Part shown: in pieces, positions 1 through 8,344 of the stretch
How positions within the stretch are numbered: the first letter of the stretch is position 1
How the letters are laid out: every line of letters begins with the position of its first letter
Source of the DNA: Nocardioides sp. zg-DK7169
GTDB lineage: Bacteria; Actinomycetota; Actinomycetes; Propionibacteriales; Nocardioidaceae
Assembly: GCF_013155365.1 (NCBI RefSeq)
Contig: NZ_JABJRA010000004.1
Location: 328,043 to 392,042 of the forward strand
Reading direction: 5' to 3'
Length of the DNA stretch: 64,000 bases
Translations under genes and position numbers: made by a program
The notes under the pieces: model-generated
The model's input: the letters and a program-made list of their open reading frames with translations, nothing else
The model's database searches: none
What the model was told of the DNA's origin: nothing

Positions 1-21
1 GTCAGCGACGAAGGAGAGCGC

Positions 22-1167
22 ATGCGCGCGATGGTCTACCGGGGTCCGTACCGGATCCGGGTCGAGGAGAAGGACCGACCCCGGATCGAGCACCCCGGTG
101 ACGCGATCATCAAGGTCACCCTCGCCGCGATCTGCGGGTCCGACCTGCACCTGTACCACGGGATGATGCCGGACACCCGGGTCGGCCACACCTTCGGCCA
201 CGAGTTCGTCGGCGTCGTCGACGAGGTCGGACCGGACGTGCGCAACCTCAAGGTCGGCGACCGGGTGATGGTGCCGTTCAACATCTACTGCGGGTCCTGC
301 TTCTTCTGCGCTCGCGGGCTGTACTCCAACTGCCACAACGTCAACGCGAACGCGACCGCGGTGGGCGGGATCTACGGCTACTCCCACACCTGCGGCGGCT
401 ACGACGGCGGTCAGGCGGAGTACGTCCGGGTGCCGTTCGCCGACGTGGGGCCGGCGCTGATCCCGGAGTGGATGAGCGACGAGGACGCCCTGATGTGCAC
501 CGACGCCCTCGCGACCGGCTACTTCGGCGCGCAGCTGGGCGAGATCCGCGAGGGCGACACCGTCGTCGTCTTCGGAGCCGGCCCCGTCGGTCTGTACGCC
601 GCGCTGTCGTCCTGGCTGATGGGCGCCGGGCGGGTGCTCGTCGTCGACCACCTCGACCACCGCCTGGAGAAGGCGCGGACCTTCGCGCACGCCGAGACGA
701 TCAACTTCGCCGAGCACGACGACGTGGTCGTGCACCTCAAGCGGATCACCGGCTTCCTGGGTGCCGACGTGGCCATCGACGCCGTGGGGGCCGAGGCCGA
801 CGGCAACCTGCTCATGCACGTCACCTCGGCCAAGCTCAAGCTCCAGGGCGGCTCGCCGGTGGCCCTCAACTGGGCCATCGACGGGGTCCGCAAGGGCGGC
901 TCGGTCTCGGTGATGGGCGCCTACGGGCCGATGTTCAGCGCGGTGAAGTTCGGCGACGCGCTCAACAAGGGGCTCACCCTGCGGATGAACCAGTGCCCGG
1001 TGAAGCGGCAGTGGCCCCGGCTCTTCGAGCACATCCGCAACGGCCACCTGCGCCCGAGCGAGATCATCACCCACCGCTTCCCCCTCGAGCACATCGCCGA
1101 GGGCTACCACACGTTCTCCGCCAAGCTGGACGGGATCATCAAGCCCGTCATCGTGCCGGCGGCCTGA
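22..1167 (+). CDS. Zinc-dependent alcohol dehydrogenase (medium-chain family)
   Basis: Medium-chain dehydrogenase of 381 residues, expected to oxidise an alcohol or aldehyde hydrate with NAD(P) in the cytosol. Seen: catalytic-zinc Cys38 in AICGSDLH, His60-Glu61 in FGHEF, four structural-zinc Cys (90, 93, 96, 104), and the Rossmann turn GAGPVG near residue 190. The long insert around TSAKLKLQGG resembles the glutathione-independent formaldehyde dehydrogenase branch, but the substrate cannot be fixed from sequence. ATG at 22 follows an AAGGAGAG ribosome site. The next gene begins 13 bases downstream, so the two are probably cotranscribed. Confidence 0.9.
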   Translation: MRAMVYRGPYRIRVEEKDRPRIEHPGDAIIKVTLAAICGSDLHLYHGMMPDTRVGHTFGHEFVGVVDEVGPDVRNLKVGDRVMVPFNIYCGSCFFCARGLYSNCHNVNANATAVGGIYGYSHTCGGYDGGQAEYVRVPFADVGPALIPEWMSDEDALMCTDALATGYFGAQLGEIREGDTVVVFGAGPVGLYAALSSWLMGAGRVLVVDHLDHRLEKARTFAHAETINFAEHDDVVVHLKRITGFLGADVAIDAVGAEADGNLLMHVTSAKLKLQGGSPVALNWAIDGVRKGGSVSVMGAYGPMFSAVKFGDALNKGLTLRMNQCPVKRQWPRLFEHIRNGHLRPSEIITHRFPLEHIAEGYHTFSAKLDGIIKPVIVPAA

Positions 1168-1180
1168 GAGAGGCTCCTAG

Positions 1181-1810
1181 ATGTCCCAGCAGAACGACGA
1201 CGGCGCGGAGCAGACCGTGGCCGAGCTGATGACGCAGTACACCTACGCCCGGCACAAGCCCCCGCTGGCGGAGTCCCGCGAGGTGCTGCGGGCCCGGATC
1301 CCCGGCTGGGGCGCCGACCTCGACCCGGCGGACCGGCCCTCGGTCCCGCAGGAGGTCTACGACCCCGCCGCGTCGGGCGCCCGCTGGACCTTCCCCGAGC
1401 GCCAGCCCGGGGGAGAGGGGCGCGAGCGCTCGGTCGAGCACGCCTTCCTGACACCGGTCTTCGGCACCGCCCAGCCGCTGCGCGGCGCCTCCGGAGCGCT
1501 GCGTCGCGTCGCCTACCGCCGCTTCAGCGAGGGCCGTGCCGCCCACTGGCTGCTGCTGCTCGCCGCGGACCGTGTCGACGTCGCCGAGGGGTTCGTCTCG
1601 GCTGCGGTGCGCGGTCGCCCCGACAACCTGGTCGCGGAGACGGGGGTGCTCTCCGAGCGGCGCCGCCACGGCCTGTCCTCGCGGCTGGGCCGCGGGCGCG
1701 CGGACGTCGTGCACCACGCGCTCGACCCGGTCGTGGTCGCCGGGCCCTGGGTGCTCGCCTCCGTGGCGAGCTACCGCGTGGTCCGCCGGATCCGGGGGGC
1801 ACGTCGATGA
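1181..1810 (+). CDS. Hypothetical protein, 209 residues
   Basis: I do not recognise a family. The N-terminal third is charged and hydrophilic; the middle holds RRVAYRRFSEGRAAHWLLLLAADRVD, and the C-terminal part ends in a hydrophobic-then-basic stretch (VVVAGPWVLASVASYRVVRRIR). No signal peptide and at best one weak membrane segment. Its stop overlaps the next start (ATGA at 1807-1810), indicating translational coupling with the DUF1360 gene, and it lies 13 bases after the alcohol dehydrogenase. Function unknown; the close packing supports a real gene. Confidence 0.7.
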   Translation: MSQQNDDGAEQTVAELMTQYTYARHKPPLAESREVLRARIPGWGADLDPADRPSVPQEVYDPAASGARWTFPERQPGGEGRERSVEHAFLTPVFGTAQPLRGASGALRRVAYRRFSEGRAAHWLLLLAADRVDVAEGFVSAAVRGRPDNLVAETGVLSERRRHGLSSRLGRGRADVVHHALDPVVVAGPWVLASVASYRVVRRIRGARR

Positions 1811-2325
1811 GGACCGAGAACGCCCAGGACGCCGTACCGGCCTCCGGCAGCGCGGAGCCCGCTCCGTCGCAGAGCCCCCACGAGCCGCAGCGCCAGGCCG
1901 GGTACGCCGCGGCGATGGCGACCTTCGGCTCGGCCGCGGTGCTCGCCGGCTGGGCGGCGCGGCGTACCGGACGGGTGCCGGAGGGCTACGCGGCCCGGGA
2001 CCTGGTGCTCGGCGCGCTGGCGACCCACAAGTTCGCCCGGATCATCGCCAAGGAGGGGGTCGCGACGCCGCTGCGCGCGCCGTTCACGGTCTTCGAGGGC
2101 GAGGCCGGGGCCGCGGAGGTCGACGAGCGGCCGCGCGAGGGGCACCGCCACACGGTCGGGGAGCTGCTGCTGTGCCCGTTCTGCCTCGGTCCGTGGGTCG
2201 GCGGCGCGTACGTCGCCGGACTCGCGCTCGCCCCGGGCGCGGCCCGTGCGTGGGCCGCCACGTTCTCGATCGTGGGCGTCTCGGACTTCCTCCAGCACGC
2301 CTACGCCCGGCTGCGCGCCGACTGA
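1807..2325 (+). CDS. DUF1360 family membrane protein
   Basis: A 172-residue protein matching the DUF1360 pattern: an N-terminal hydrophobic helix (ATFGSAAVLAGWAARR), the conserved THKFARIIAKEGV segment followed by PLRAPF, then LLCPFCLGPWVGG with a Cys-x2-Cys pair, and a hydrophobic C-terminal third. The family is small, membrane-associated and of unknown function, common in stress-related clusters of bacteria. The start ATG overlaps the stop of the preceding gene by four bases. Confidence 0.8.
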   Translation: MRTENAQDAVPASGSAEPAPSQSPHEPQRQAGYAAAMATFGSAAVLAGWAARRTGRVPEGYAARDLVLGALATHKFARIIAKEGVATPLRAPFTVFEGEAGAAEVDERPREGHRHTVGELLLCPFCLGPWVGGAYVAGLALAPGAARAWAATFSIVGVSDFLQHAYARLRAD

Positions 2326-2393
2326 GCCACGGGCAGCGCATCGGCCGGGGCCTTCCTGGGCACCGAGGGCCCTCCCGAGCCTGGAGGAGAACC

Positions 2394-2450
2394 ATGCGAG
2401 CAGCGAGGCAGCACCGACCGGCGGCGCGACGGGAGGCTCGCCATGGGTGA
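2394..2450 (+). CDS. Possible 18-codon leader ORF coupled to the TPP enzyme
   Basis: ATG at 2394 has an excellent ribosome site (GGAGGAGA at 2383-2390). It encodes an 18-residue, very Arg-rich peptide (7 Arg) whose TGA at 2448-2450 lies inside the start region of the next gene (ATG 2443). The ribosome site of the downstream gene (GGGAGG) is inside this ORF, so translation of the peptide could couple to or modulate the TPP enzyme. No homology is known to me and it may be chance. Confidence 0.3.
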   Translation: MRAARQHRPAARREARHG

Positions 2451-4227
2451 GGAGCGGCTGGTCGCCGACCTGGTGGTCGAGCGGCTGCTGGCGTGGGGCG
2501 TGCACCGGGTCTTCGGCTACTCCGGGGACGGCATCAACGGCCTGATGGGCGCGCTGCGCCGTGCCGACGGCGACCCCGAGTTCGTGCAGGCACGGCACGA
2601 GGAGAACGCCGCGCTGATGGCGGTCGGGCACACCAAGTACACCGGCGAGGTCGGGGTCATGGTGAGCACCCAGGGGCCGGGAGCCGTCCACCTGCTCAAC
2701 GGGCTGTACGACGCCAAGCTCGACCACCAGCCGGTCGTCGCGATCGTGGGCCAGCAGCCGACGACCGCGCTCGGGGCGGAGTACCAGCAGGAGCTCGACC
2801 TCACCGCGCTCTTCAAGGACGTGGCGGCGCAGTACGTGCAGGCGGTCCTGGCGCCCGAGCAGGCGGCGATGGTCGTCGACCGGGCGTTCCGCACCGCGCT
2901 GGCGACCCGGTCGCCGTGCGTGGTGGTGCTCCCGCACGACGTGCAGGTCGCGCCGGCGCCGGTCGTGCCGCCGCACGAGCACGGCGTCGTGCCGACCGCG
3001 CCGCAGTGGCGCCCGCCGCGGGTGCTGCCCCACGACGAGGACCTCGCCGAGGCCGCGGCGGTGCTCAACGCGGGGGAGAAGGTGGCGCTGCTGGTCGGCC
3101 AGGGCGCGCGCGACGCCGGTGACCTCCTGGCGGCCGTCGCCGAGCGCCTGGGTGCCGGCGTCACGACCAGCCTGCTCGGCAAGCCGCACTGGGACGAGTC
3201 GCTGCCCACCAGCTGCGGGGTGATGGGTCACCTCGGCACGACCGCCTCGGGCTGGCTGATGGACCAGTGCGACACGCTGCTGGTCGTGGGCAGCAACGAC
3301 CCGTGGACGGAGTTCTACCCCGCCCCGGGGCAGGCGCGGGCCGTGCAGGTCGACATCGACGGGCGCCACCTCGGCAACCGCTACCCGGTCGAGGTCGGCC
3401 TGGTGGGCGACACCGCCGAGACGCTGCGCGCGCTGCTCCCGCTGCTCGAGGAGCGCCGGGGCACGAGCTGGCGCACCGAGGTCGAGGCGCAGGTGGAGCG
3501 CTGGCACCGGCTGGCCGCCGAGCGGGCCGGGCAGGACGCGGACCCGCTCAGCCCCGAGGTGGTGGTGCGCTCGCTGTCGGAGCGGCTGCCCGACGACGCC
3601 CTGGTGAGCGTGGACGTCGGCTCGGTGACCTACTGGTACGCCCGGCACCTCCGGCTCCCGCCCGGCGTCCCGGCCCACCTCTCCTCGACGCTCGCCTCGA
3701 TGGGCTCGGGGGTGCCCTACGGGCTGGCCGCGAAGCTCGCCGCCCCGGAGCGGCCGCTGGTCGCGCTCGTCGGTGACGGCGCGATGCAGATGAACGGCGT
3801 CACCGAGCTGATCACCGTCGCGCACCGCTGGCGGGAGTGGGCCGACCCGCGGTTCGTGGTGCTGGTCCTGCACAACGGCGAGCTCGCGGAGGTCACCTGG
3901 GAGCAGCGCGAGACCGAGGGCGACCCTCGCTACGACGCCAGTCAGCGCCTTCCCGACTTCCCGTACGCCGGGTACGCCGAGCTGCTCGGCCTCACCGGCA
4001 TCCGCGTCGAGCGGCCCGAGGACGTGGACGCCGCCTGGGACCGTGCCCTCGCAGCGGACCGCCCGGTGGTCCTCGAGGCCGTCGTCGACCCCGACGTACC
4101 GCTGCTGCCGCCGTTCCCGGCGGGGCGCGAGAAGCTCGACAGCTTCCGCCGCGGGCTGGACCAGGAGGAGGACGGCGCGCACGCGCGGGCGCTGCTCGAC
4201 GAGCAGGCACGGCAGGAGGGGGACTGA
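2443..4227 (+). CDS. Thiamine pyrophosphate enzyme, pyruvate oxidase/acetolactate synthase-like
   Basis: A 594-residue three-domain TPP enzyme. The N-terminal pyrimidine-binding domain carries the conserved region around ARHEENAALMAVGH with the catalytic Glu. The central domain is of the FAD/regulatory type. The C-terminal domain has the TPP/Mg motif beginning GDGAMQMNG (about residue 445) and ending at VLHN. Overall layout is that of PoxB, which decarboxylates pyruvate to acetate and passes electrons to quinone, but acetolactate synthase-like and other 2-keto acid enzymes share it. ATG at 2443 follows GGGAGG. Substrate is inferred only. Confidence 0.85.
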   Translation: MGEERLVADLVVERLLAWGVHRVFGYSGDGINGLMGALRRADGDPEFVQARHEENAALMAVGHTKYTGEVGVMVSTQGPGAVHLLNGLYDAKLDHQPVVAIVGQQPTTALGAEYQQELDLTALFKDVAAQYVQAVLAPEQAAMVVDRAFRTALATRSPCVVVLPHDVQVAPAPVVPPHEHGVVPTAPQWRPPRVLPHDEDLAEAAAVLNAGEKVALLVGQGARDAGDLLAAVAERLGAGVTTSLLGKPHWDESLPTSCGVMGHLGTTASGWLMDQCDTLLVVGSNDPWTEFYPAPGQARAVQVDIDGRHLGNRYPVEVGLVGDTAETLRALLPLLEERRGTSWRTEVEAQVERWHRLAAERAGQDADPLSPEVVVRSLSERLPDDALVSVDVGSVTYWYARHLRLPPGVPAHLSSTLASMGSGVPYGLAAKLAAPERPLVALVGDGAMQMNGVTELITVAHRWREWADPRFVVLVLHNGELAEVTWEQRETEGDPRYDASQRLPDFPYAGYAELLGLTGIRVERPEDVDAAWDRALAADRPVVLEAVVDPDVPLLPPFPAGREKLDSFRRGLDQEEDGAHARALLDEQARQEGD

Positions 4228-4250
4228 GGTCCGCGCCGGCCGGGCGCGGG

Positions 4251-4269
4251 ATCACCGGGAACGGGTGAT
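4251..4269 (+). terminator. Weak hairpin after the TPP enzyme
   Basis: ATCACC at 4251-4256 pairs with GGTGAT at 4264-4269 across a 7-base loop, 24 bases after the stop at 4227. There is no T-run, so this is only a possible terminator. Confidence 0.25.
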
Positions 4270-4358
4270 GGCCGCGGCCCGCCCGGGGCGCACGGTGGGA
4301 GATGCCCTGCCCGGCCGGCCGAGCGCGCCGGGCCCGTCTCACAGCGAGGAGCGCAGCG

Positions 4359-4856
4359 ATGGCGCAGCCCACCCTGACCGTGTGGAAGTTCGACAACCCC
4401 CGAGGTGCCGACGAGGCCGAAGCCACGCTCGCGGAGCTTGCCCGCGCGAACGTCGTCACCCTCATCGACGCCGCGACCGTGTCGTGGGAGGAGGGCAAGA
4501 AGCGGCCGAGGACCCACCAGGCCAACAACACCGTCGGCATCGGGGCGCTCGGCGGTGCCTTCTGGGGGATGCTCTTCGGCCTGATCTTCTTCGTGCCGCT
4601 GATCGGGGCCGCGCTCGGCGCCGCGACAGGTGCGTTGGCGGGGTCGCTGACCGACGTGGGGATCGACGACGAGTTCATCAACCGGGTCCGCGACCAGGTC
4701 ACGCCCGGCACGTCCGCGCTGTTCGTGCTGACCTCCGACGCAGTCGTGGACAAGGTGCGCGATGCCTTCGCCGACCACAAGCCGGCCGAGCTGCTCTTCA
4801 CCAACCTGTCCACCGACCAGGAGGCTGCGCTGCGCAAGGCCTTCGCCGAGGACTGA
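4359..4856 (+). CDS. DUF1269 family membrane protein
   Basis: A 165-residue protein of the DUF1269 type: N-terminal VWKFDNPRGADEAEATL, a central glycine-rich double membrane hairpin (about residues 57-95) and a C-terminal soluble part containing TPGTSALFVLTSD. Family function is unknown; members often occur among stress-response genes. ATG at 4359 is preceded by GCGAGGAG; an upstream in-frame ATG at 4302 would add residues unlike the family. The next gene starts 10 bases after its stop. Confidence 0.85.
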   Translation: MAQPTLTVWKFDNPRGADEAEATLAELARANVVTLIDAATVSWEEGKKRPRTHQANNTVGIGALGGAFWGMLFGLIFFVPLIGAALGAATGALAGSLTDVGIDDEFINRVRDQVTPGTSALFVLTSDAVVDKVRDAFADHKPAELLFTNLSTDQEAALRKAFAED

Positions 4857-4866
4857 GGGCCCGACG

Positions 4867-5286
4867 ATGAGCACCCGCCCGCCTCCCCGGCGGTCCGATG
4901 AGTCGGCCGGCAGCGTGTTCGCGGCCGGCGTGGCTGCGTTCGCCGGCGTCATGCTGGCGACCGTCTCGGTCTTCCAGGTCCTCCAGGCCGTCGCCGCGAT
5001 CGGCGAGGACGACATCTACGTGAGGGGCCGCGAGGACTACGTCTGGGCCTTCGACGTCAGCACGTGGGGCTGGGTGCACCTCGTGATCGGTGTCATCGGC
5101 CTCGCCGCCGGGATCGGGATCCTCACCGGACAGACCTGGGCCCGCGTGATCGGCATCGTCATCGCCGTCCTGGGCTGCGTCACGAACTTCGTGTTCCTGC
5201 CCTACTACCCGTTCTGGGCGATCGTCGTCCTGGCCTTCAACGTGCTGGTCATCTGGGCGCTCTGCACCCGCATCGCGCGGGACTGA
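4867..5286 (+). CDS. DUF7144-type four-helix membrane protein
   Basis: A 139-residue integral membrane protein with four predicted helices, including VFAAGVAAFAGVMLATVSVF, WVHLVIGVIGLAAGIGIL and a C-terminal pair ending in IWALCTRIAR. The layout and the FQVLQAVAAI motif match the small actinobacterial DUF7144 family, of unknown function. ATG at 4867 lies 10 bases after the DUF1269 gene, consistent with a two-gene transcript. About 205 noncoding bases follow, with no recognisable element. Confidence 0.8.
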   Translation: MSTRPPPRRSDESAGSVFAAGVAAFAGVMLATVSVFQVLQAVAAIGEDDIYVRGREDYVWAFDVSTWGWVHLVIGVIGLAAGIGILTGQTWARVIGIVIAVLGCVTNFVFLPYYPFWAIVVLAFNVLVIWALCTRIARD

Positions 5287-5492
5287 GCGGGCCGCCCGGT
5301 CGGGTCCGGGCCTCGGGGCGGAGACGCTCGCGCGCCGACGCTCGCCAACGCTGGGGGCTCGGCATACCGTCGAAGGCAGACGAACGACCAGACGAGACGG
5401 CTCGGGCCGGCCCGCGGTCGGTCGCAGGGCCCCGTCGCTCCGTCCGGTCCCTGTGCCCCGCTCGGGTGCGGATCCAGGGACGGGAGCGCGGT

Positions 5493-8156
5493 GTGAAGGA
5501 CGGCAACCCCGACGACGGAAGCACGGCGGGCCCGTCCGCGACGTACCGCCCGAGCCGGCTCACCGGCAGCGGGACGGTGGCGGGGTTGCCGCGGCTGCCC
5601 GAGGGCTACGTGGCCCGGCGCCGGTTGTGGGAGCAGCTCGACGCCGCCGCGGGCCGCGCCGTGACCCTCCTGGTCGCCCCGACCGGGGCGGGGAAGTCGC
5701 TGGGGGTGGCGGGCTGGGTACGGCGTGGCGCCGGGCCGGTCGCGGGGAGCGAGGTCGCCTGGGTGCAGGGCGATCCGACCTGGACCGGTGACCGGCTCGC
5801 CGCGGTGCTCGACGTGGCCCGCGCCCGGCGCCCCCGACTGGTGGTGGTCGACGACGCGCACGCGCTCGCTTCCTCGGCGGTGGCACGCCTGGACGCGCTC
5901 CTGCGCGAGGACCCCGAGCGGCTCCGGGTCCTGCTGGTGGGCCGGTCGGAGCCGGCGCTGTCCCGGCGGGTGCCGGAGCTCCTCGGCCACCTGAGCGTCG
6001 TGCCCGGCGGCGTCCTGCGGATGAGCGCGGCCGAGACCGCTGCGCTGGTGCGCGTCCACGCGCGGACCGAGGACCCGGCCGTGGTCCGGGCCGTCGACGA
6101 GTACGCCGCGGGCTGGGGCGCTGCGGTGGTGCTCGCCTCTCGCGCGGTCGCGACGAGCCCCGACCCCGCCGCCACGGCCGACGGCCTCGGTCGTGGCGGC
6201 GGGCGCCCCGGCGACCTGCTCGGCGACGAGGTGTTCGGCTCGCTGACGCCGCGTGAGCGCCACCTGCTGCTGAGCGTGGCCGCCGAGGGGGAGGTCGACG
6301 CTGCCTGCGCCGTGCACCTGTCGCACGACCCGGGGGCCGGCCAGGTGCTCGCCCTGCTGGCGGCCACGGGGCTGCTCGCCGGCCGCGTGGCGCCTCCCGA
6401 CGGGCAGGCGACCGGCGAGCCGCGGTTCCGGGTCCACCCGGTGCTGGGAGACGCGGCGCGCAGGCGGCTGGCGGAAGGGGGTGTCGACGCGGTCCAGGCG
6501 CGCGGCACGGTCGCCCGTGCGGTCGGCCTGGACGTCGCGCGCGGGGACCTGCACGACGCCTTCCGGCGTCTGGTCGCGGTGGGCGACGTCGCCGCGGCCG
6601 CGGCGCTGCTCGGGACCCACGGCCTGACGATGCTCGTGCGCCGCCACGGCGAGCGGGTGCGCGACTTCGCGCGCCGTTGTGCCGAGGAGGTCGAGGAGAT
6701 CCCTGCCTCGTGGTTCGCGATCGCGTGGGAGCGCTGGGCGGAGGGCGACGTGGTGGCGGCGCAGCACTGGATGGAGCGGACCGCCTCCGATCCTCACGTG
6801 TCGGGGGCCCTGCAGCACGCGTGCGTCCGGCTGTGGCGCGCGCGGCTGGGGCTGGAGCCGCTGGGCGCAGCCGTCGAGCACGCGCGCGGGCTGGTCGCCA
6901 CGGTCGACGACGCGCTGGGTGCGGGGCCCGACCGGGCGGTCCTGCCGCTGCTGCTCGCCGAGCTCGGCGCCACCGAGGGCTGGCGCGGTGAGCTCGAGGA
7001 CGCGGAGGCGCACCTGGCCGCCGCGGTCGGGATGGCAAGGGCCCGCGGGCTCCCGGCCCTCGTCGGGTCGGCCGCCTCCCACCTCGCACTGACCGAGCAC
7101 GCCGCCGGACGCGAGCGGGCCTGCGCCGAGGCCGCGGGTGAGGCGAGCCGGCTGCTCGCCGAGCAGGGAGCGGGAGCAGGCCACGACGCCGCGCGCGCCC
7201 AACTCGCGCGGGCGCTGGCCGGGTCCGTGGAGCCGCCGACCGGGCCCGGCGCGTGGGGGACCCGCTCCTGTCCACCGGACGGTGGGTCGGCGCACCCGGC
7301 GGACCCGGGCACCCGCTTCTGGCAACGCGTCCACACCGCGCGGGTCGCGTGGCAGGGCGGGGACGCGGCCGAGGCGGAGCACCTGCTGCGCGCGCCGTGG
7401 GAGCAGCTGCCCGGCGCGGCGGGGCTGCCGGTGCACCTGCGGGTGGTGGTCCTCGTCGAGCGCGCCCTGGTCGCGGTGCTGCGCTCGGACGCCCAGGGGC
7501 TGGACGCGTTCACGGCCGACCTCGCCGCCCTCGGGGCCGCGGGCGAGTCCGCGCTCGCCGCGGGCCTGCGCGCCGACCTCGCGGGCGCCCGCGCCGAGGC
7601 CAGCGCGCAGTTCGCGGTCGCCGCGCGCGACGCGTCGTACGCCCAGCCGCCGAGCCGGGAGGTCGCGCTGGTCTGCGAGGCGCAGCTCCTGGACTCGCTC
7701 GGCCAGGAGGCGGCGGCGTACGAACGGCTGGCCGAGGCCTGCCGGGCCAGCGAGCTGCGCCGCAACGCCGTGGCGTTCCTCGGCTGGTCGCGCCAGGGCA
7801 CGCCGCTCGGAGCGCTGCTGCGGCGCTTCGCCGCCGCCCACCCCACCCCCTGGACGCTACGCGTCGCTGCCGACGCAGCCTCCCGCCCCGACCTCGTGTT
7901 CGCCAGCCCCGTCACCGTCGCGAGCCCGGGCGACCCGGCAGCCGCGGCGGCCCCGGCGGGGTCGCCCGGGCTCAGCCCGCGCGAGCGCGAGGTGCTCGTG
8001 CACCTCGCCCGCGGCGAGACCTACGACGACATCGCGGCCGCCCTCTTCGTCTCCGGCAACACCGTCAAGACCCACGTCTCCCACCTCTACGCCAAGCTCG
8101 GCGTCGGGCGCCGCAGCGAGGCGCTGGCGGTGGCGCGGACGTTGCACCTGGTCTAG
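5493..8156 (+). CDS. Large ATP-binding LuxR-family regulator (LAL/MalT-like)
   Basis: About 887 residues. The N-terminal third is a STAND-type ATPase with a P-loop VAPTGAGKS (about residues 60-70) and Walker B LVVVDDAHAL (about 115). The middle is an alanine-rich helical repeat region typical of the MalT/LAL sensory part. The last 65 residues are a LuxR helix-turn-helix (GLSPREREVLVHLARG, then GNTVKTHVSHLYAKLG). Such proteins activate transcription after binding an inducer. GTG at 5493 is the chosen start because homology to the family begins shortly after it; upstream sequence in frame is Arg-rich and implausible. It may control the transporter at 8345. Confidence 0.85.
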   Translation: MKDGNPDDGSTAGPSATYRPSRLTGSGTVAGLPRLPEGYVARRRLWEQLDAAAGRAVTLLVAPTGAGKSLGVAGWVRRGAGPVAGSEVAWVQGDPTWTGDRLAAVLDVARARRPRLVVVDDAHALASSAVARLDALLREDPERLRVLLVGRSEPALSRRVPELLGHLSVVPGGVLRMSAAETAALVRVHARTEDPAVVRAVDEYAAGWGAAVVLASRAVATSPDPAATADGLGRGGGRPGDLLGDEVFGSLTPRERHLLLSVAAEGEVDAACAVHLSHDPGAGQVLALLAATGLLAGRVAPPDGQATGEPRFRVHPVLGDAARRRLAEGGVDAVQARGTVARAVGLDVARGDLHDAFRRLVAVGDVAAAAALLGTHGLTMLVRRHGERVRDFARRCAEEVEEIPASWFAIAWERWAEGDVVAAQHWMERTASDPHVSGALQHACVRLWRARLGLEPLGAAVEHARGLVATVDDALGAGPDRAVLPLLLAELGATEGWRGELEDAEAHLAAAVGMARARGLPALVGSAASHLALTEHAAGRERACAEAAGEASRLLAEQGAGAGHDAARAQLARALAGSVEPPTGPGAWGTRSCPPDGGSAHPADPGTRFWQRVHTARVAWQGGDAAEAEHLLRAPWEQLPGAAGLPVHLRVVVLVERALVAVLRSDAQGLDAFTADLAALGAAGESALAAGLRADLAGARAEASAQFAVAARDASYAQPPSREVALVCEAQLLDSLGQEAAAYERLAEACRASELRRNAVAFLGWSRQGTPLGALLRRFAAAHPTPWTLRVAADAASRPDLVFASPVTVASPGDPAAAAAPAGSPGLSPREREVLVHLARGETYDDIAAALFVSGNTVKTHVSHLYAKLGVGRRSEALAVARTLHLV

Positions 8157-8344
8157 GGGTCGGCGCGCGGATCCGCCCATTCCCGGCCGGGGCGCAGACG
8201 TGTGCCACGACACAACGCACAATTCTCGGTCCGGGCACCTGTGCACAACGCTCGTTGACCCTCGCGTCCCACGGAAGGAGATTGGCACGCATCTAGTGGG
8301 CGGTCGTACGGATCCGCTCCGGAGCTGTAGAGGAGACCGGTCGG

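Noticed and set aside
5205..7841. Long minus-strand frame opposite the LAL regulator
   Set aside because: Antisense of a clear LuxR/STAND protein; no start region or domain.
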